Origin: Bog-756 sp963829235
Lineage (GTDB): Bacteria > Actinomycetota > Acidimicrobiia > Acidimicrobiales > RAAP-2
Assembly: GCA_963829235.1 (NCBI GenBank)
Contig: CAWHIF010000009.1
Span: forward strand, 768,135 to 832,134
Direction of reading: 5' to 3'
Length of the DNA stretch: 64,000 nt
Shown here: one piece after another, positions 29,110 to 37,608 of the stretch
Layout: each line of letters starts with the position of its first letter
Position numbering within the stretch: the stretch's first letter is position 1
Notes under the pieces: model-generated
The model's database searches: none
Told to the model about the DNA's origin: nothing
Seen by the model: the letters and a program-made list of their open reading frames with translations, nothing else
Program-made: the position numbers and the translations under genes

Positions 29110-29460
29110 TCACCGTGGATCCGTCGGCTGGTTCTCCGCGTCGACGAGGACCACGGACGGCTGGTGCGAGGAGACCTCGCTGTCGTCGACATCGACATAG
29201 GTCACGATGATCACCAGGTCACCCACCTGCGCCAGCCGGGCGGCGGCGCCGTTGAGACAGATCTGCCCGTCACTCCCCTCGATGGCATAGGTCTCGAACC
29301 GGGCTCCGTTCATCAGGTTGTAGACCGAGACCTGTTCGTTGGGAAGGATGTCGGCGGCCTTCATGAGGATCGGATCGATGGATATGGACCCGACGTAGTT
29401 GAGATCGGCATCGGTCACCCGGGCGCGGTGGATCTTGCCATTCACCATCCGTCGTCGCAT
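29110..29460 (-). CDS. panD: Aspartate 1-decarboxylase proenzyme
   Basis: Makes beta-alanine from aspartate for pantothenate and CoA synthesis. The proenzyme cleaves itself at Gly24-Ser25 in NYVGSISID to create the pyruvoyl cofactor; HRARVTDADL precedes it, and NGARFETYAIEG and GAAARLAQVGDLVII follow as in all PanD. At 116 residues it is slightly shorter than usual but complete. The ATG follows GAGGAG at 11 bases. It stands alone, with no other pan gene nearby. Confidence 0.95.
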   Translation of the reverse strand: MRRRMVNGKIHRARVTDADLNYVGSISIDPILMKAADILPNEQVSVYNLMNGARFETYAIEGSDGQICLNGAAARLAQVGDLVIIVTYVDVDDSEVSSHQPSVVLVDAENQPTDPR

Positions 29461-29650
29461 CGTTGGCCGCTTTCTCCTCGTCGTCGGTTATCGGTCGTCG
29501 GCAGAACACCCCTCGGTCCGCTCCGCCGAACACTTTAATCGGGACCGGAGCGGCGAAATCCTGCACGGTCCGCACCGGCCCCGGTGGGAACCCCGTGGTC
29601 TGCCTACGCTGTCCGGGGAACCCGCCAACCCGGCCAGGAGGAATGAACCG

Positions 29651-30055
29651 ATGGCGTACGGCTTCGAGTTGTCCGATGTGATCCCGGCGACGCCGCAGGC
29701 GGTCTACGACGCGTGGATGTCCAGCGCGGGCCACACGGCCATGACCGGCTCGCCGGCGATGGTCGACCCGCACGTCGGCGGAGCGTTTGAAGCATGCGAC
29801 GGCTACATCGTCGGTCGCACCCTCTCCCTCGAACCGGGGCGTCGGATCGTCCAATCGTGGAGGACGTCGGAGTTCTCCGCGGACGAAGCGGACTCGCAGA
29901 TCGAGGTGGTGCTGGAGCAGGTCGGGGAGGGAACGAGGATCACCATTCGGCACACCGACGTGCCTGACGGCCATCCGAGCTACGAGCTCGACGAATGGCA
30001 GGAGCGGTACTTCGACCCGATGCGGAGATACTTCTCGGCGTCAGGGGGCCCGTGA
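29651..30055 (+). CDS. SRPBCC/AHSA1-like protein
   Basis: A 134-residue single-domain START-like protein. The opening ELSDVIPATPQAVYDAWMSSAGHTAMTGSPA, then GGAFEACDGYIVGRTLSLEPGRRIVQSWRTSEF and the final WQERYFDPMRRYF helix, matches the activator-of-Hsp90-like SRPBCC group. The frame is open much earlier, but ATG 29651 has a strong AGGAGG and begins the fold. Ligand unknown. It is followed by the nucleosidase after 43 bases. Confidence 0.82.
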   Translation: MAYGFELSDVIPATPQAVYDAWMSSAGHTAMTGSPAMVDPHVGGAFEACDGYIVGRTLSLEPGRRIVQSWRTSEFSADEADSQIEVVLEQVGEGTRITIRHTDVPDGHPSYELDEWQERYFDPMRRYFSASGGP

Positions 30056-30098
30056 GGGTCTCCGGGCGCCGGGCGCCGGCATCGGGCAAGCTGGGGCG

Positions 30099-30803
30099 GT
30101 GAGTTCGATCCGCCGGGCATTGGTCCTGGCCCCCATGGCCATGGAGCTCAGGCCCATCGTCAAACGCCTCGGTGCGCGTCCGTCCACGACCGAGGGGACC
30201 AAGGTGTTCGTGGGACAAATGGACGCCGTCGAGGTCATCGTCTCCCAGCTCGGGGTCGGGCCCACGGTGGCCGCCCAGGCAACCGAACAACTCCTGGACC
30301 GGTTCGCCGTCGACCATGTGGTGGTGAGCGGCATCGCCGGGGGAATCGCTCCCGCCTCCATGATCGGCTCGGTGATCGTGCCGGACGTCGTGCTCGATGT
30401 GAAGTCGGGACGGGAGTTCCGTCCGTCGCCTCTCGGCGGGATGGCCATGGGTGGCAAGGTCGGGACCGTCGACGAACTCATCGTGGACCCGTCTCGCCTG
30501 GCCGGATTGGCCGATCGAGGTGTGATCGCCCTCGAGATGGAATCGGCAGGGGTCGCATCGGTGTGCGAGGACCGCGGCGTGCCGTGGAGCGTGGTCAGGG
30601 TGATCAGCGATCGGCCCGACGACGGCTACACCGATGGCGCGGTGCTCGGAACGCTCCGGCCCGACGGCTCGGCGGACATGTGGGCCGCCCTCCGCCTGAT
30701 GGCGACGAGGCCCAACCGCATCCCGGGGCTGGTGCGATTGGGCCGCGACTCATCGATGGCCGCCGGCAGGGCGGCCAAGACCACGGTCGAAGCCCTTGGC
30801 TGA
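30099..30803 (+). CDS. Nucleosidase/phosphorylase-family protein (MTA/SAH nucleosidase-like)
   Basis: A member of the PNP/UDP phosphorylase superfamily, probably cleaving a purine nucleoside or modified base. ALVLAPMAMELRPIVKRL is the opening, HVVVSGIAGGIAP the phosphate/base loop, and ALEMESAGVASVCEDRGVPWSVVRVISD the ribose-binding E-M-E and catalytic Asp region. The GTG at 30099 starts the fold and gives 234 residues. The stop overlaps the start of the MFS gene. Exact substrate (methylthioadenosine, adenosylhomocysteine, futalosine or other) cannot be told. Confidence 0.75.
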   Translation: MSSIRRALVLAPMAMELRPIVKRLGARPSTTEGTKVFVGQMDAVEVIVSQLGVGPTVAAQATEQLLDRFAVDHVVVSGIAGGIAPASMIGSVIVPDVVLDVKSGREFRPSPLGGMAMGGKVGTVDELIVDPSRLAGLADRGVIALEMESAGVASVCEDRGVPWSVVRVISDRPDDGYTDGAVLGTLRPDGSADMWAALRLMATRPNRIPGLVRLGRDSSMAAGRAAKTTVEALG

Positions 30804-32082
30804 TCCCCTGCCCGAGGGGGACCCGAGGTCGACCGAATTCGGTGCCGAGGATGTGGAGGACGCGCTGCTCGAGGGCGATCGCGTCATCCAGGTCGGCGGA
30901 GCCAGGGCGGCCCTCGGCTACCCGGTCTTCCGCCGGATCTACCTGGCGGCTCTCGTGTCCAATATCGGAAGCTGGATGCAGACCGTCATTCTCGCCGCCT
31001 TCGTCTTCAACATCACCCGATCATCCACCGATGTGGGACTGATGACACTGGCCCAACTCGGGCCCCTCTTCCTGCTCGCTCCGATCGGGGGCATGGCGGC
31101 TGACCGCTTCGACCGGCGAACGTTGCTCGTCATCGTCACCGTCGAACAGGCGCTGGTGGCCCTGATCATCGCCTGGCTGACCCATGTGCACGACCCCCGC
31201 ATCGCGGCGCTGTTCGTGGCCGTCCTGGCCAGTGGCATCGGGCAGGCGTTCTATGCGCCGACGTTCTCCGCCCTGATTCCCACGCTGGTCGAGCGCCGGG
31301 ACCTCCCCGGCGCCATCTCCCTCAACTCCGCCAATATGAACCTGTCACGGGTGATCGGACCCGCCATCGGCGGTGTCATCTATGCCAAGGTCGGGGCCCC
31401 CTGGGCATTTGTCGGCAACTCCGTTTCCTATGTCGCCCTCATCGGGGCTCTCGCCACCGTGCGCCTCCCGCCACGCCACGCGGTGGTGCAGCAGGGATGG
31501 CGGCGAGTCCTCGACGGGTTCGTCCTGGCCCGTCGCGACCGTGTCGTCGGACGCTGCCTCAGCACCATGGTGCTCTTCTCGTTCTTCTGCCTCCCGATCG
31601 CCGTGCTCATGCCGGTCCTCGCCCACAACGACCTCCGGATCAGCACAAGTACCATCGCCTACGGTCTGCTGTACGCCAGTTTCGGGACAGGAGCTGTCGT
31701 GGGCGCACTCTCGATCGGCACCTTCCTCGCCGGCCGGCGGCTCGAACCCGTCGTCCGCGTCGGCCTCGGTGGCTATGCGGTGGCACTGGTTGCGTTCGGC
31801 CTCTTGCGCAACCCCGGACCCGCCTATCCCGTCGTGTTCGTCCTCGGTCTGTTCTACTTCGTCACGGTCACGTCGCTGGCCACCGTGCTCCAGAAGCGGC
31901 TCGACGACTCGGTGCGAGGCCGGGTGATGGCCCTGTGGGTCATGGCCTTCGGCGGCACCGTTCCACTCGGCGCCATCGTGGCCGGACCGCTCAGCGAGCG
32001 GTTCGGCATCTCGGCCGTGGTGCTGGCCGGGGCCGTCGTGGCGTCGGTACTGGTCTTCCACGCCGATCTCCGCGACCCCTGA
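30796..32082 (+). CDS. MFS transporter (enterobactin-exporter/MFS_3 type)
   Basis: A twelve-helix major facilitator. After a 35-residue soluble head, TM1 is YLAALVSNIGSWMQTVILAAFVFNIT, and the loop GGMAADRFDRRTLLV is the MFS motif A region. FYAPTFSALIPTLVERRDLPGAISLNSANMNLSRVIGPAIGG is characteristic of the EntS/MFS_3 exporters. The start appears to be TTG at 30796, overlapping the nucleosidase stop by eight bases. Substrate unknown; efflux of a small molecule is likely. Confidence 0.85.
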   Translation: MADPLPEGDPRSTEFGAEDVEDALLEGDRVIQVGGARAALGYPVFRRIYLAALVSNIGSWMQTVILAAFVFNITRSSTDVGLMTLAQLGPLFLLAPIGGMAADRFDRRTLLVIVTVEQALVALIIAWLTHVHDPRIAALFVAVLASGIGQAFYAPTFSALIPTLVERRDLPGAISLNSANMNLSRVIGPAIGGVIYAKVGAPWAFVGNSVSYVALIGALATVRLPPRHAVVQQGWRRVLDGFVLARRDRVVGRCLSTMVLFSFFCLPIAVLMPVLAHNDLRISTSTIAYGLLYASFGTGAVVGALSIGTFLAGRRLEPVVRVGLGGYAVALVAFGLLRNPGPAYPVVFVLGLFYFVTVTSLATVLQKRLDDSVRGRVMALWVMAFGGTVPLGAIVAGPLSERFGISAVVLAGAVVASVLVFHADLRDP

Positions 32083-32191
32083 CCCGAGACGGCGTGTCCG
32101 CGTGGGCTGTCGCCCCGGCCCGGAGAGGCCTGGCCCTGCGCCGGGCGGCAGGACCGTGATCTCCCGGCGTGGGTCATGCTAGGCCTGCCTC

Positions 32192-33835
32192 ATGAGTTTT
32201 CCGTCCGCTCCGTTCGCACCCCGCACCGGACTGCGGGGAATGGTCACCAGCGCCGACCAGTTGGCATCGATTGCGGGAGTGTCGGCTCTCGAGCGCGGTG
32301 GGACCGCGGCCGACGCGGCGGTGGCCGCCGCCGCGGTCATGGCTGTCACCGGCCCTCACCTGTGTGGTCTGGGCGGGGATCTGCTGGCCATGGTCGACGG
32401 CCCCGGATCCGAACCTCGGGCTCTGTTGGCGGTGGGACGTGCCGGCTCGGGAGTCGACCCGGCCCGGATGCGGGCCGAGGGCCTGTCGGTCATGCCGATC
32501 CGAGGCGATGTCCGCACCGTCACCGTGCCCGGTGCCGTGGACGGCTGGCTGGCGCTCCACGATCGATTCGGCCGCCTCCCTCTCGACGCCGTGTTCGGTC
32601 CTGCCATCGAGCTGGCCGAGGACGGGTTCGTGGCTTCGATCCTCCTCGCGCTCTCGAGCCACCTGGTGTCCGGGGTGCCCGGCGCTCGGGAGCTCTGCCC
32701 CAACGGCCCACTCCAACCGGGCGACGTGGTCCGGCTGCCCGGCATCGCCCGCACGCTTCGCGCCGTCGCAGCCGAGGGTCGCGACGGGCTGTACCGAGGC
32801 GAGTTCGGACAGGCCCTCGAGGAGCTGGGACGGGGCGTCTTTACCGCCGCCGACCTCGCCAACCCGGTCGCTGACTGGTGTGAGCCGGTGCGGCTCACCG
32901 TCTGGGGACGTGACCTGTGGACCGTTCCTCCCCCGTCACAGGGCTACCTCACACTGGCGGGCTCGTGGGTCGCCGAACAGCTGGGCATCGGGGACGACCC
33001 GGCAGATCCCCTGTGGGCCCACCTCGTCGTCGAGTCGGCGCGAGCTGCCGGACATGACCGCCCGAGCGTGCTGTACGACGGGGTGGACGGGCAGGCGCTC
33101 CTGGCCGAGGGTCGGTTGCAGGCCGCCGCCGGGCGGGTCCGCCCCGACCGGGCCGCTCGCCCGGACATCGGGCCGGGCCCCGAGGGCTCGGCCGGCAACC
33201 CGGTCCCCCGCATCGGTGACGGCGACACCACCCACCTGTGCGCCATCGACGCCGACGGGCTCGGCATCTCCCTGACCCAGTCGAACGCCCTCGACTTCGG
33301 GTCTCATCTCGTGGCCGGGTCGACGGGCATCTTCCTCCACAATCGCGGGGTCGGTTTCTCCCTCGAGGAGGGTCATCCGGCAGAGCTCGGGCCGAGGCGA
33401 AGGCCACCCCACACACTGTCCCCCATGCTCGCCACCACCACGGACGCTTCGCTGACCCATCTGGTCGGGGCGATGGGCGGCGATGCCCAGCCCCAGATCC
33501 TCCTCCAACTCCTGGCCCGAATGCTGCGCGCCGGGCAGGATCCGGCCGCCGCCGTGGCCGGGGGGCGCCTGGCCCTCGACGCTCCGTCGGCAGGACCGTT
33601 CCGGCTGTGGTGGGGTGACGATCTGACCGTGCAGGTCGAGTCCCACGCCCCGCCCGGATGGAAGGGGGGCCTGGCCGCCCGCGGCCACCACGTGCACTCG
33701 ATCGGTGCCTTCGATCCTGTGGCCGTCGGGTGTGCTCAGATCATCGCCGTCACCGATCGCCCGGGCGGCGCGGGGCACCAGTTCGTCGGCGCAGCCGACC
33801 CCCGCAGCCCCGAGGGTGGGACGGCGGGTCGTTAA
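32192..33835 (+). CDS. Gamma-glutamyltransferase family protein
   Basis: An N-terminal nucleophile hydrolase of the gamma-glutamyltranspeptidase family. GMVTSADQLASIAGVSALERGGTAADAAVAAAAVMAV and GGDLLAMV form the large-subunit opening. The self-cleavage Thr is in GDGDTTHLCAID near residue 346, and MGGDAQPQILLQ lies in the small subunit. At 547 residues it is complete. Unlike the classical periplasmic or secreted enzymes it has no signal peptide, so it is probably cytoplasmic and may act on something other than glutathione. Confidence 0.85.
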   Translation: MSFPSAPFAPRTGLRGMVTSADQLASIAGVSALERGGTAADAAVAAAAVMAVTGPHLCGLGGDLLAMVDGPGSEPRALLAVGRAGSGVDPARMRAEGLSVMPIRGDVRTVTVPGAVDGWLALHDRFGRLPLDAVFGPAIELAEDGFVASILLALSSHLVSGVPGARELCPNGPLQPGDVVRLPGIARTLRAVAAEGRDGLYRGEFGQALEELGRGVFTAADLANPVADWCEPVRLTVWGRDLWTVPPPSQGYLTLAGSWVAEQLGIGDDPADPLWAHLVVESARAAGHDRPSVLYDGVDGQALLAEGRLQAAAGRVRPDRAARPDIGPGPEGSAGNPVPRIGDGDTTHLCAIDADGLGISLTQSNALDFGSHLVAGSTGIFLHNRGVGFSLEEGHPAELGPRRRPPHTLSPMLATTTDASLTHLVGAMGGDAQPQILLQLLARMLRAGQDPAAAVAGGRLALDAPSAGPFRLWWGDDLTVQVESHAPPGWKGGLAARGHHVHSIGAFDPVAVGCAQIIAVTDRPGGAGHQFVGAADPRSPEGGTAGR

Positions 33836-33899
33836 CCGGGCACCGGCCCCGATCGGGCCTGTTTCGCCGGGCGCGCCGGCAACCGCCGGGGGGCTTGCC

Positions 33900-34256
33900 A
33901 TGATGGCGGGTGTGATCACCATGTCGGTCGGACAATTCGAGGCATTGGTGGCCGACGCTCTCGACGGCATCCCTGACGAACTGGGCAGGGCCATGGACAA
34001 CGTCGCCGTGGTCGTCGACGACGTCAGCCCCTCCGGACGGTTGCTGGGGCTGTACGAAGGGGTCCCCCTCACCCGACGGGGCAACCATTACTCGGCGTCC
34101 ACTCCCGACCGCATCACCATCTACATGGCGACGATCTGTGGGGCCTGCCACACCACCCGGGAAGTCATCGAGCTGGTGCGGAAGACGGTGATCCATGAGA
34201 TCGGGCATCATTTCGGTATCGATGACCAACGGCTCGAGGAGCTCGGATGGGCGTGA
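33900..34256 (+). CDS. Minimal zinc metallopeptidase (Zincin_1 family)
   Basis: A 118-residue protein of the actinobacterial Zincin_1 (formerly DUF1025) family. FEALVADALDGIPDELGRAMDNVAVVVDD and LLGLYEGVPLTRRG are conserved. The zinc-binding signature HEIGHHFGIDD is near residue 98, and the chain ends in LEELGWA as usual. ATGs at 33900, 33903 and 33921 are all possible starts; the first follows GGGGGC. Physiological substrate is not known. Confidence 0.85.
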   Translation: MMAGVITMSVGQFEALVADALDGIPDELGRAMDNVAVVVDDVSPSGRLLGLYEGVPLTRRGNHYSASTPDRITIYMATICGACHTTREVIELVRKTVIHEIGHHFGIDDQRLEELGWA

Positions 34257-34380
34257 CCCGCCGGGGCCGGATTCCCACCTCCGATCGGCCGCCCCTGCTC
34301 CGGGCGCCGACGACGGCCGGCGCCCAAGACGGCGGGGTGACGCCGATAGACTTCGGCCCGAGATCCAGGAGGGAGAGACC

Positions 34381-34671
34381 ATGAAGGCCGAGGGCTGGTA
34401 CCACGACCCCTACCGCCTGCACGAGGCGCGCTGGATCTCCGACGGGGCGCCGACTGCGCTGGTCAGGGATGGAGGCGTCGAGTCGCAGGACCCTCCGCCG
34501 AGCACCCCGTTCGAGGGTGAGCTCGAGCCGATCGAGCCGACCGGAGGGGAGACTCCGACCGGAGGGGAAGACCTGCTGCGGGCCGACAATGAGGATCCCG
34601 ACGGCATCTTCGATCCCAACGCCGCGATGGCGGTGTGGGACGCATTCGGCGAGAGCAGCGGCGGCGACTGA
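34381..34671 (+). CDS. Small DUF2510-like protein
   Basis: The first 30 residues (MKAEGWYHDPYRLHEARWISDG) resemble DUF2510, a short module common at the N termini of actinobacterial membrane and secreted proteins. The remaining 65 residues are acidic and low-complexity, without a membrane helix. The start is certain: AGGAGGGAGAG lies just upstream. Function unknown. Confidence 0.7.
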   Translation: MKAEGWYHDPYRLHEARWISDGAPTALVRDGGVESQDPPPSTPFEGELEPIEPTGGETPTGGEDLLRADNEDPDGIFDPNAAMAVWDAFGESSGGD

Positions 34672-34689
34672 CCGGCACGCCTTGACCGT

Positions 34690-35604
34690 TCACGCCTGGG
34701 CCGCGACCAGATTGGCCAGCGCCTGGGCTCCCGGCCCATCGATGGGTAGATGGGTGCCGTCCGAGTACAGCCAGCCCGGATTCTGTTCGACGAGACCGTA
34801 CCAATCGGCCAATACGGTGTTCGGGTACTGTCGGACGCCGGCGGCCAGCACGGCGTTGTTGGAGTCCTGCCACGGGCGGTCGACATGGATGGTCACGAAG
34901 ACCACCCGAGACGCCCCCGACAGGATGCTCATCATGTTGGCAAAATCCGTGCTCGTGATCGGCCCGTTGGTGGAAAGGCCCACAATGACCACCGCGCCGA
35001 GCTGGCCCCCGGACTTGAGCTGAGCGAGCTCGGCTTCACCGGCCGACCACTGTTCGCTCACCGCGGCCTGCACGTTTGCGCCGGGGATGTCCTGTTGCAG
35101 AGGAGCCTGGTAGTCGAGCATCACCGAGTCGCCCACGGCGGTCACCTGGCCCTCGTTGAATCCCGCGCCGGGGGCCGGGAGGGGTGGGGAGGTGATCGGG
35201 CCGTGGGTCGACCCGGCCGCCGTCGGAGTCGTGGAGGTCGTCGGGGACGCGGCCGTCGACGATGGGGTCGTGCCGGCAACCGTGGCCCGAGTCGCCGTCG
35301 ACGACACCGACGCGGAATGGTGCCTGCTCGAGGGGGCCTGTCCGCTCGACGTCGTCGGTGCCGATGCCTCGGGCCCGTTCGCCCGCCGGTTGGCCAGGCC
35401 ATAGCCGGTGGCCGCGGCCGCGACGAGGACGACGGCGACCACCGTCAGGATGACGGCGCGTCTTCGCCGCCGCGCCGGCGGGCGCACATCGGTCCCAGGG
35501 GACTGACCGGAGGATGGAGTTCGGGGGGTCATCAGCCAGGGCTCGTTGCGAGTCGGACGAGGACGATGCCTCTCACCGGAAGAGGGATGCCAGTGGTTGC
35601 CCAT
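34690..35604 (-). CDS. Membrane-anchored SGNH-hydrolase-like protein
   Basis: After an Arg-rich cytoplasmic head, a single transmembrane helix (AVILTVVAVVLVAAAATGYGLA) is followed by a Ser/Thr/Pro linker and an SGNH fold. The catalytic-Ser block is TAVGDSVMLDY, the oxyanion block VIVGLSTNG, and the Asp/His block SDGTHLPIDG near the end. The domain matches the extracytoplasmic C-terminal domain of acyltransferase-3 proteins, here on its own anchor. The ATG at 35604 avoids overlap with the upstream gene; ATG 35532 is an alternative. Probably an extracytoplasmic O-acyl esterase or transferase. Confidence 0.72.
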   Translation of the reverse strand: MGNHWHPSSGERHRPRPTRNEPWLMTPRTPSSGQSPGTDVRPPARRRRRAVILTVVAVVLVAAAATGYGLANRRANGPEASAPTTSSGQAPSSRHHSASVSSTATRATVAGTTPSSTAASPTTSTTPTAAGSTHGPITSPPLPAPGAGFNEGQVTAVGDSVMLDYQAPLQQDIPGANVQAAVSEQWSAGEAELAQLKSGGQLGAVVIVGLSTNGPITSTDFANMMSILSGASRVVFVTIHVDRPWQDSNNAVLAAGVRQYPNTVLADWYGLVEQNPGWLYSDGTHLPIDGPGAQALANLVAAQA

Positions 35605-35656
35605 GGTACCCGCAAGCTCTGCATCCGTGGCGGCGAACGCCCACCGGGCCGCTACC

Positions 35657-36580
35657 TCATCCGCCGGATGGGGTGAGCCCGAGGGCCGCATCCGCGGCCC
35701 TGACCCCCGCGCTGGTACAGATCGAAGCCGGGGCGTCCCTGGTGCTGGCACAGATGGATGCCGTCAGGTAGTTGGCGGTGCCGATGATCGACCTGGTGAC
35801 CGGGTTGCTGGCATCGGTGAGTCCGACGGCGATCTGTGCCTGCGTCAGACCGGTGAGCACGGTCGGTTCGTAGGTGGAGCCGGAGTAGAGCACCTTGTTG
35901 TCCACGTCGATGTAGGGAAACGAGATCCCCTGGGCATTGCCGGGCACAAACTTGGGGCTTGCATATTTGGCCAGCACGGCCTGTTCTGCCTCCGTCGGGC
36001 TCTGAAGGGGCTTGTACCCGCTACAGCCGGCTGCGCCGGCATCGACGACATTGGTGCATGTCTCTATGGGCACGAAATTGACGTACCGGCTGATGAGCTT
36101 GGCGTTTCGGAACGACAGGGTGCTGAAGTCCCCGTCCAGGAGACCCGAGGCCGTCGTGTCCAGCCCGGTCCAGGTCCCGAATCGTGCCAAGGCGACGGCC
36201 ATTCCCCAACGCTCGGCCGCGCAGAACGGACAGTACTCGGCGCCGTAGTACATCACCGTGGGCGACTTCCCGTCGAGGGCGAGAGCCGGTTGACCGGAGA
36301 TCGCGATGGGTGGATCGCCTGCGAATTCGGACGGGATGCCGACGCCGACCGCGTTGAACACCGATGAGGGCACCGTCGAGATCTCGTGCACCAATGCCTC
36401 GGACGCGGGGAGCACGGCCTGGTGCGAGCTGGTCGTCGGGCCTGGCCCTGCTGAGATCTTGACGATGACCAGTGCGGCCACGATCACGACGACGAGGGAG
36501 ACTGCCCCCCACGCCAACAGGGTTGCACTGAGCCTTGCGGCAGGACGCCGCGAGGGAACGGATTGAGCAGGATGGGACAT
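35657..36580 (-). CDS. Membrane-anchored DUF929 thioredoxin-like protein
   Basis: The protein has one N-terminal helix (LLAWGAVSLVVVIVAALVIV) and then a DUF929 domain with YYGAEYCPFCAAERW near residue 116. DUF929 has a thioredoxin-like fold, and the CPFC pair suggests extracytoplasmic redox activity. Further cysteines (ETCTNVV, AGCSGY, ASICAST) could form disulfides. The ATG at 36580 (MSHPAQS) is chosen as it leads straight to the anchor, giving 307 residues. It is followed by the SGNH protein after 52 bases. Confidence 0.8.
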   Translation of the reverse strand: MSHPAQSVPSRRPAARLSATLLAWGAVSLVVVIVAALVIVKISAGPGPTTSSHQAVLPASEALVHEISTVPSSVFNAVGVGIPSEFAGDPPIAISGQPALALDGKSPTVMYYGAEYCPFCAAERWGMAVALARFGTWTGLDTTASGLLDGDFSTLSFRNAKLISRYVNFVPIETCTNVVDAGAAGCSGYKPLQSPTEAEQAVLAKYASPKFVPGNAQGISFPYIDVDNKVLYSGSTYEPTVLTGLTQAQIAVGLTDASNPVTRSIIGTANYLTASICASTRDAPASICTSAGVRAADAALGLTPSGG

Positions 36581-36705
36581 GATGAAGACCTTCCGAATGG
36601 GGACATGCCGTTGTGGCACATCGCGCGAGTGGGATGGGCAATCGGTTCGATTGTCCTGTCGTACTGCGGACAGGGCGGTGGCCCTGGGTCCGCGTGGCTA
36701 GACGA

Positions 36706-37071
36706 CTAGCTCGCGATCGGTGGTCTGAATATTGCCGGGAAGAATTTGAAGGGCGACGGGCGCCAGGCCGGCCCCCTGCGGCGCCGGCGACTATCGGCCA
36801 GCACCATGGCGGCGACACCGATGAAGCCGTAGGCGAGGGCCGGAGTGACGGTTCCGGAGTTGCCCGGGTGGTTGGCCGGCACGCATGTTTGCGTGGCGAA
36901 GCAGTCGCGGAGGGAAGAGGGGGCCTGGCCCGACTGGGCGCTCTCGACCTGCTGAGGGGAAGGTGTGGACGGTGCCGCCGTCGGGGCCTCGAGAACGAGC
37001 GAGACGCCGAGCGCCACCACCACCATGGCCGAGAGGACAAGAGCACGTCGGAATAGGGACACCGTCCTCAA
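36706..37071 (-). CDS. Small membrane protein of unknown function
   Basis: The 121-residue protein has an N-terminal signal-like helix (ALVLSAMVVVALGVSLVLEA), a polar loop with two cysteines (DCFATQTC), a second helix (LAYGFIGVAAMVLA) and a basic C-terminal tail (RRRRRG). It resembles small sorting-type or tail-anchored surface proteins, but no family is recognised. It lies 125 bases upstream of the DUF929 gene on the same strand. Confidence 0.5.
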   Translation of the reverse strand: MRTVSLFRRALVLSAMVVVALGVSLVLEAPTAAPSTPSPQQVESAQSGQAPSSLRDCFATQTCVPANHPGNSGTVTPALAYGFIGVAAMVLADSRRRRRGPAWRPSPFKFFPAIFRPPIAS

Positions 37072-37209
37072 CTCTACAGAGAGATGGTGGGCGAATACCT
37101 GTCACCACGCCGGCGGGCCCGAGCCGGGGCCCGACCACCCCGGAACGTCGGCCGGATCTGACGACGCCGAGAAAGTAGAGTCTCGAACAGCGACGCGAGG
37201 GAGACCACC

Positions 37210-37566
37210 ATGGACGAAGGCGAACCGATCTCGTACCTTGCCTTAGCGACCAAGACACCCGTGCTCAGCTCGTCCGGTTCGGAGTTCGGGACGGTCGTGC
37301 ACGTTCTGCAGATACCGGAGTTGGACGAATTCGATGGGATCGTCGTCGCCACCAAGGGCGGCCATCGATTTGTCGACCGGGACCGAATCTCTGAGATAAC
37401 GACCACGTGCGTGCGCTGCGCTCTCTCGGATGAACAAGCCGCATCGCTGCCGGCACCGAACGGGCCACCGGTACTTCACCTTGATGCGACCTATGACAAG
37501 GGGCCGTCCCTGAACGCACGATTTGCTCGACTGTTCAGGCGACCACACTGGAAGGAACTCGAATAG
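37210..37566 (+). CDS. PRC-barrel-like small protein
   Basis: EPISYLALATKTPVLSSSGSEFGTVVHVLQIPELDEFDGIVVATKGGHRFVDRDRISEI has the strand pattern of the PRC-barrel-like proteins common in actinobacteria. The C-terminal 30 residues are basic. GAGGGAGA precedes the ATG. Role unknown. Confidence 0.65.
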   Translation: MDEGEPISYLALATKTPVLSSSGSEFGTVVHVLQIPELDEFDGIVVATKGGHRFVDRDRISEITTTCVRCALSDEQAASLPAPNGPPVLHLDATYDKGPSLNARFARLFRRPHWKELE

Positions 37567-37608
37567 GAGCCCGTGCCCACCGAACGGGCGCTGAGGCCTG
37601 TCGGATGA

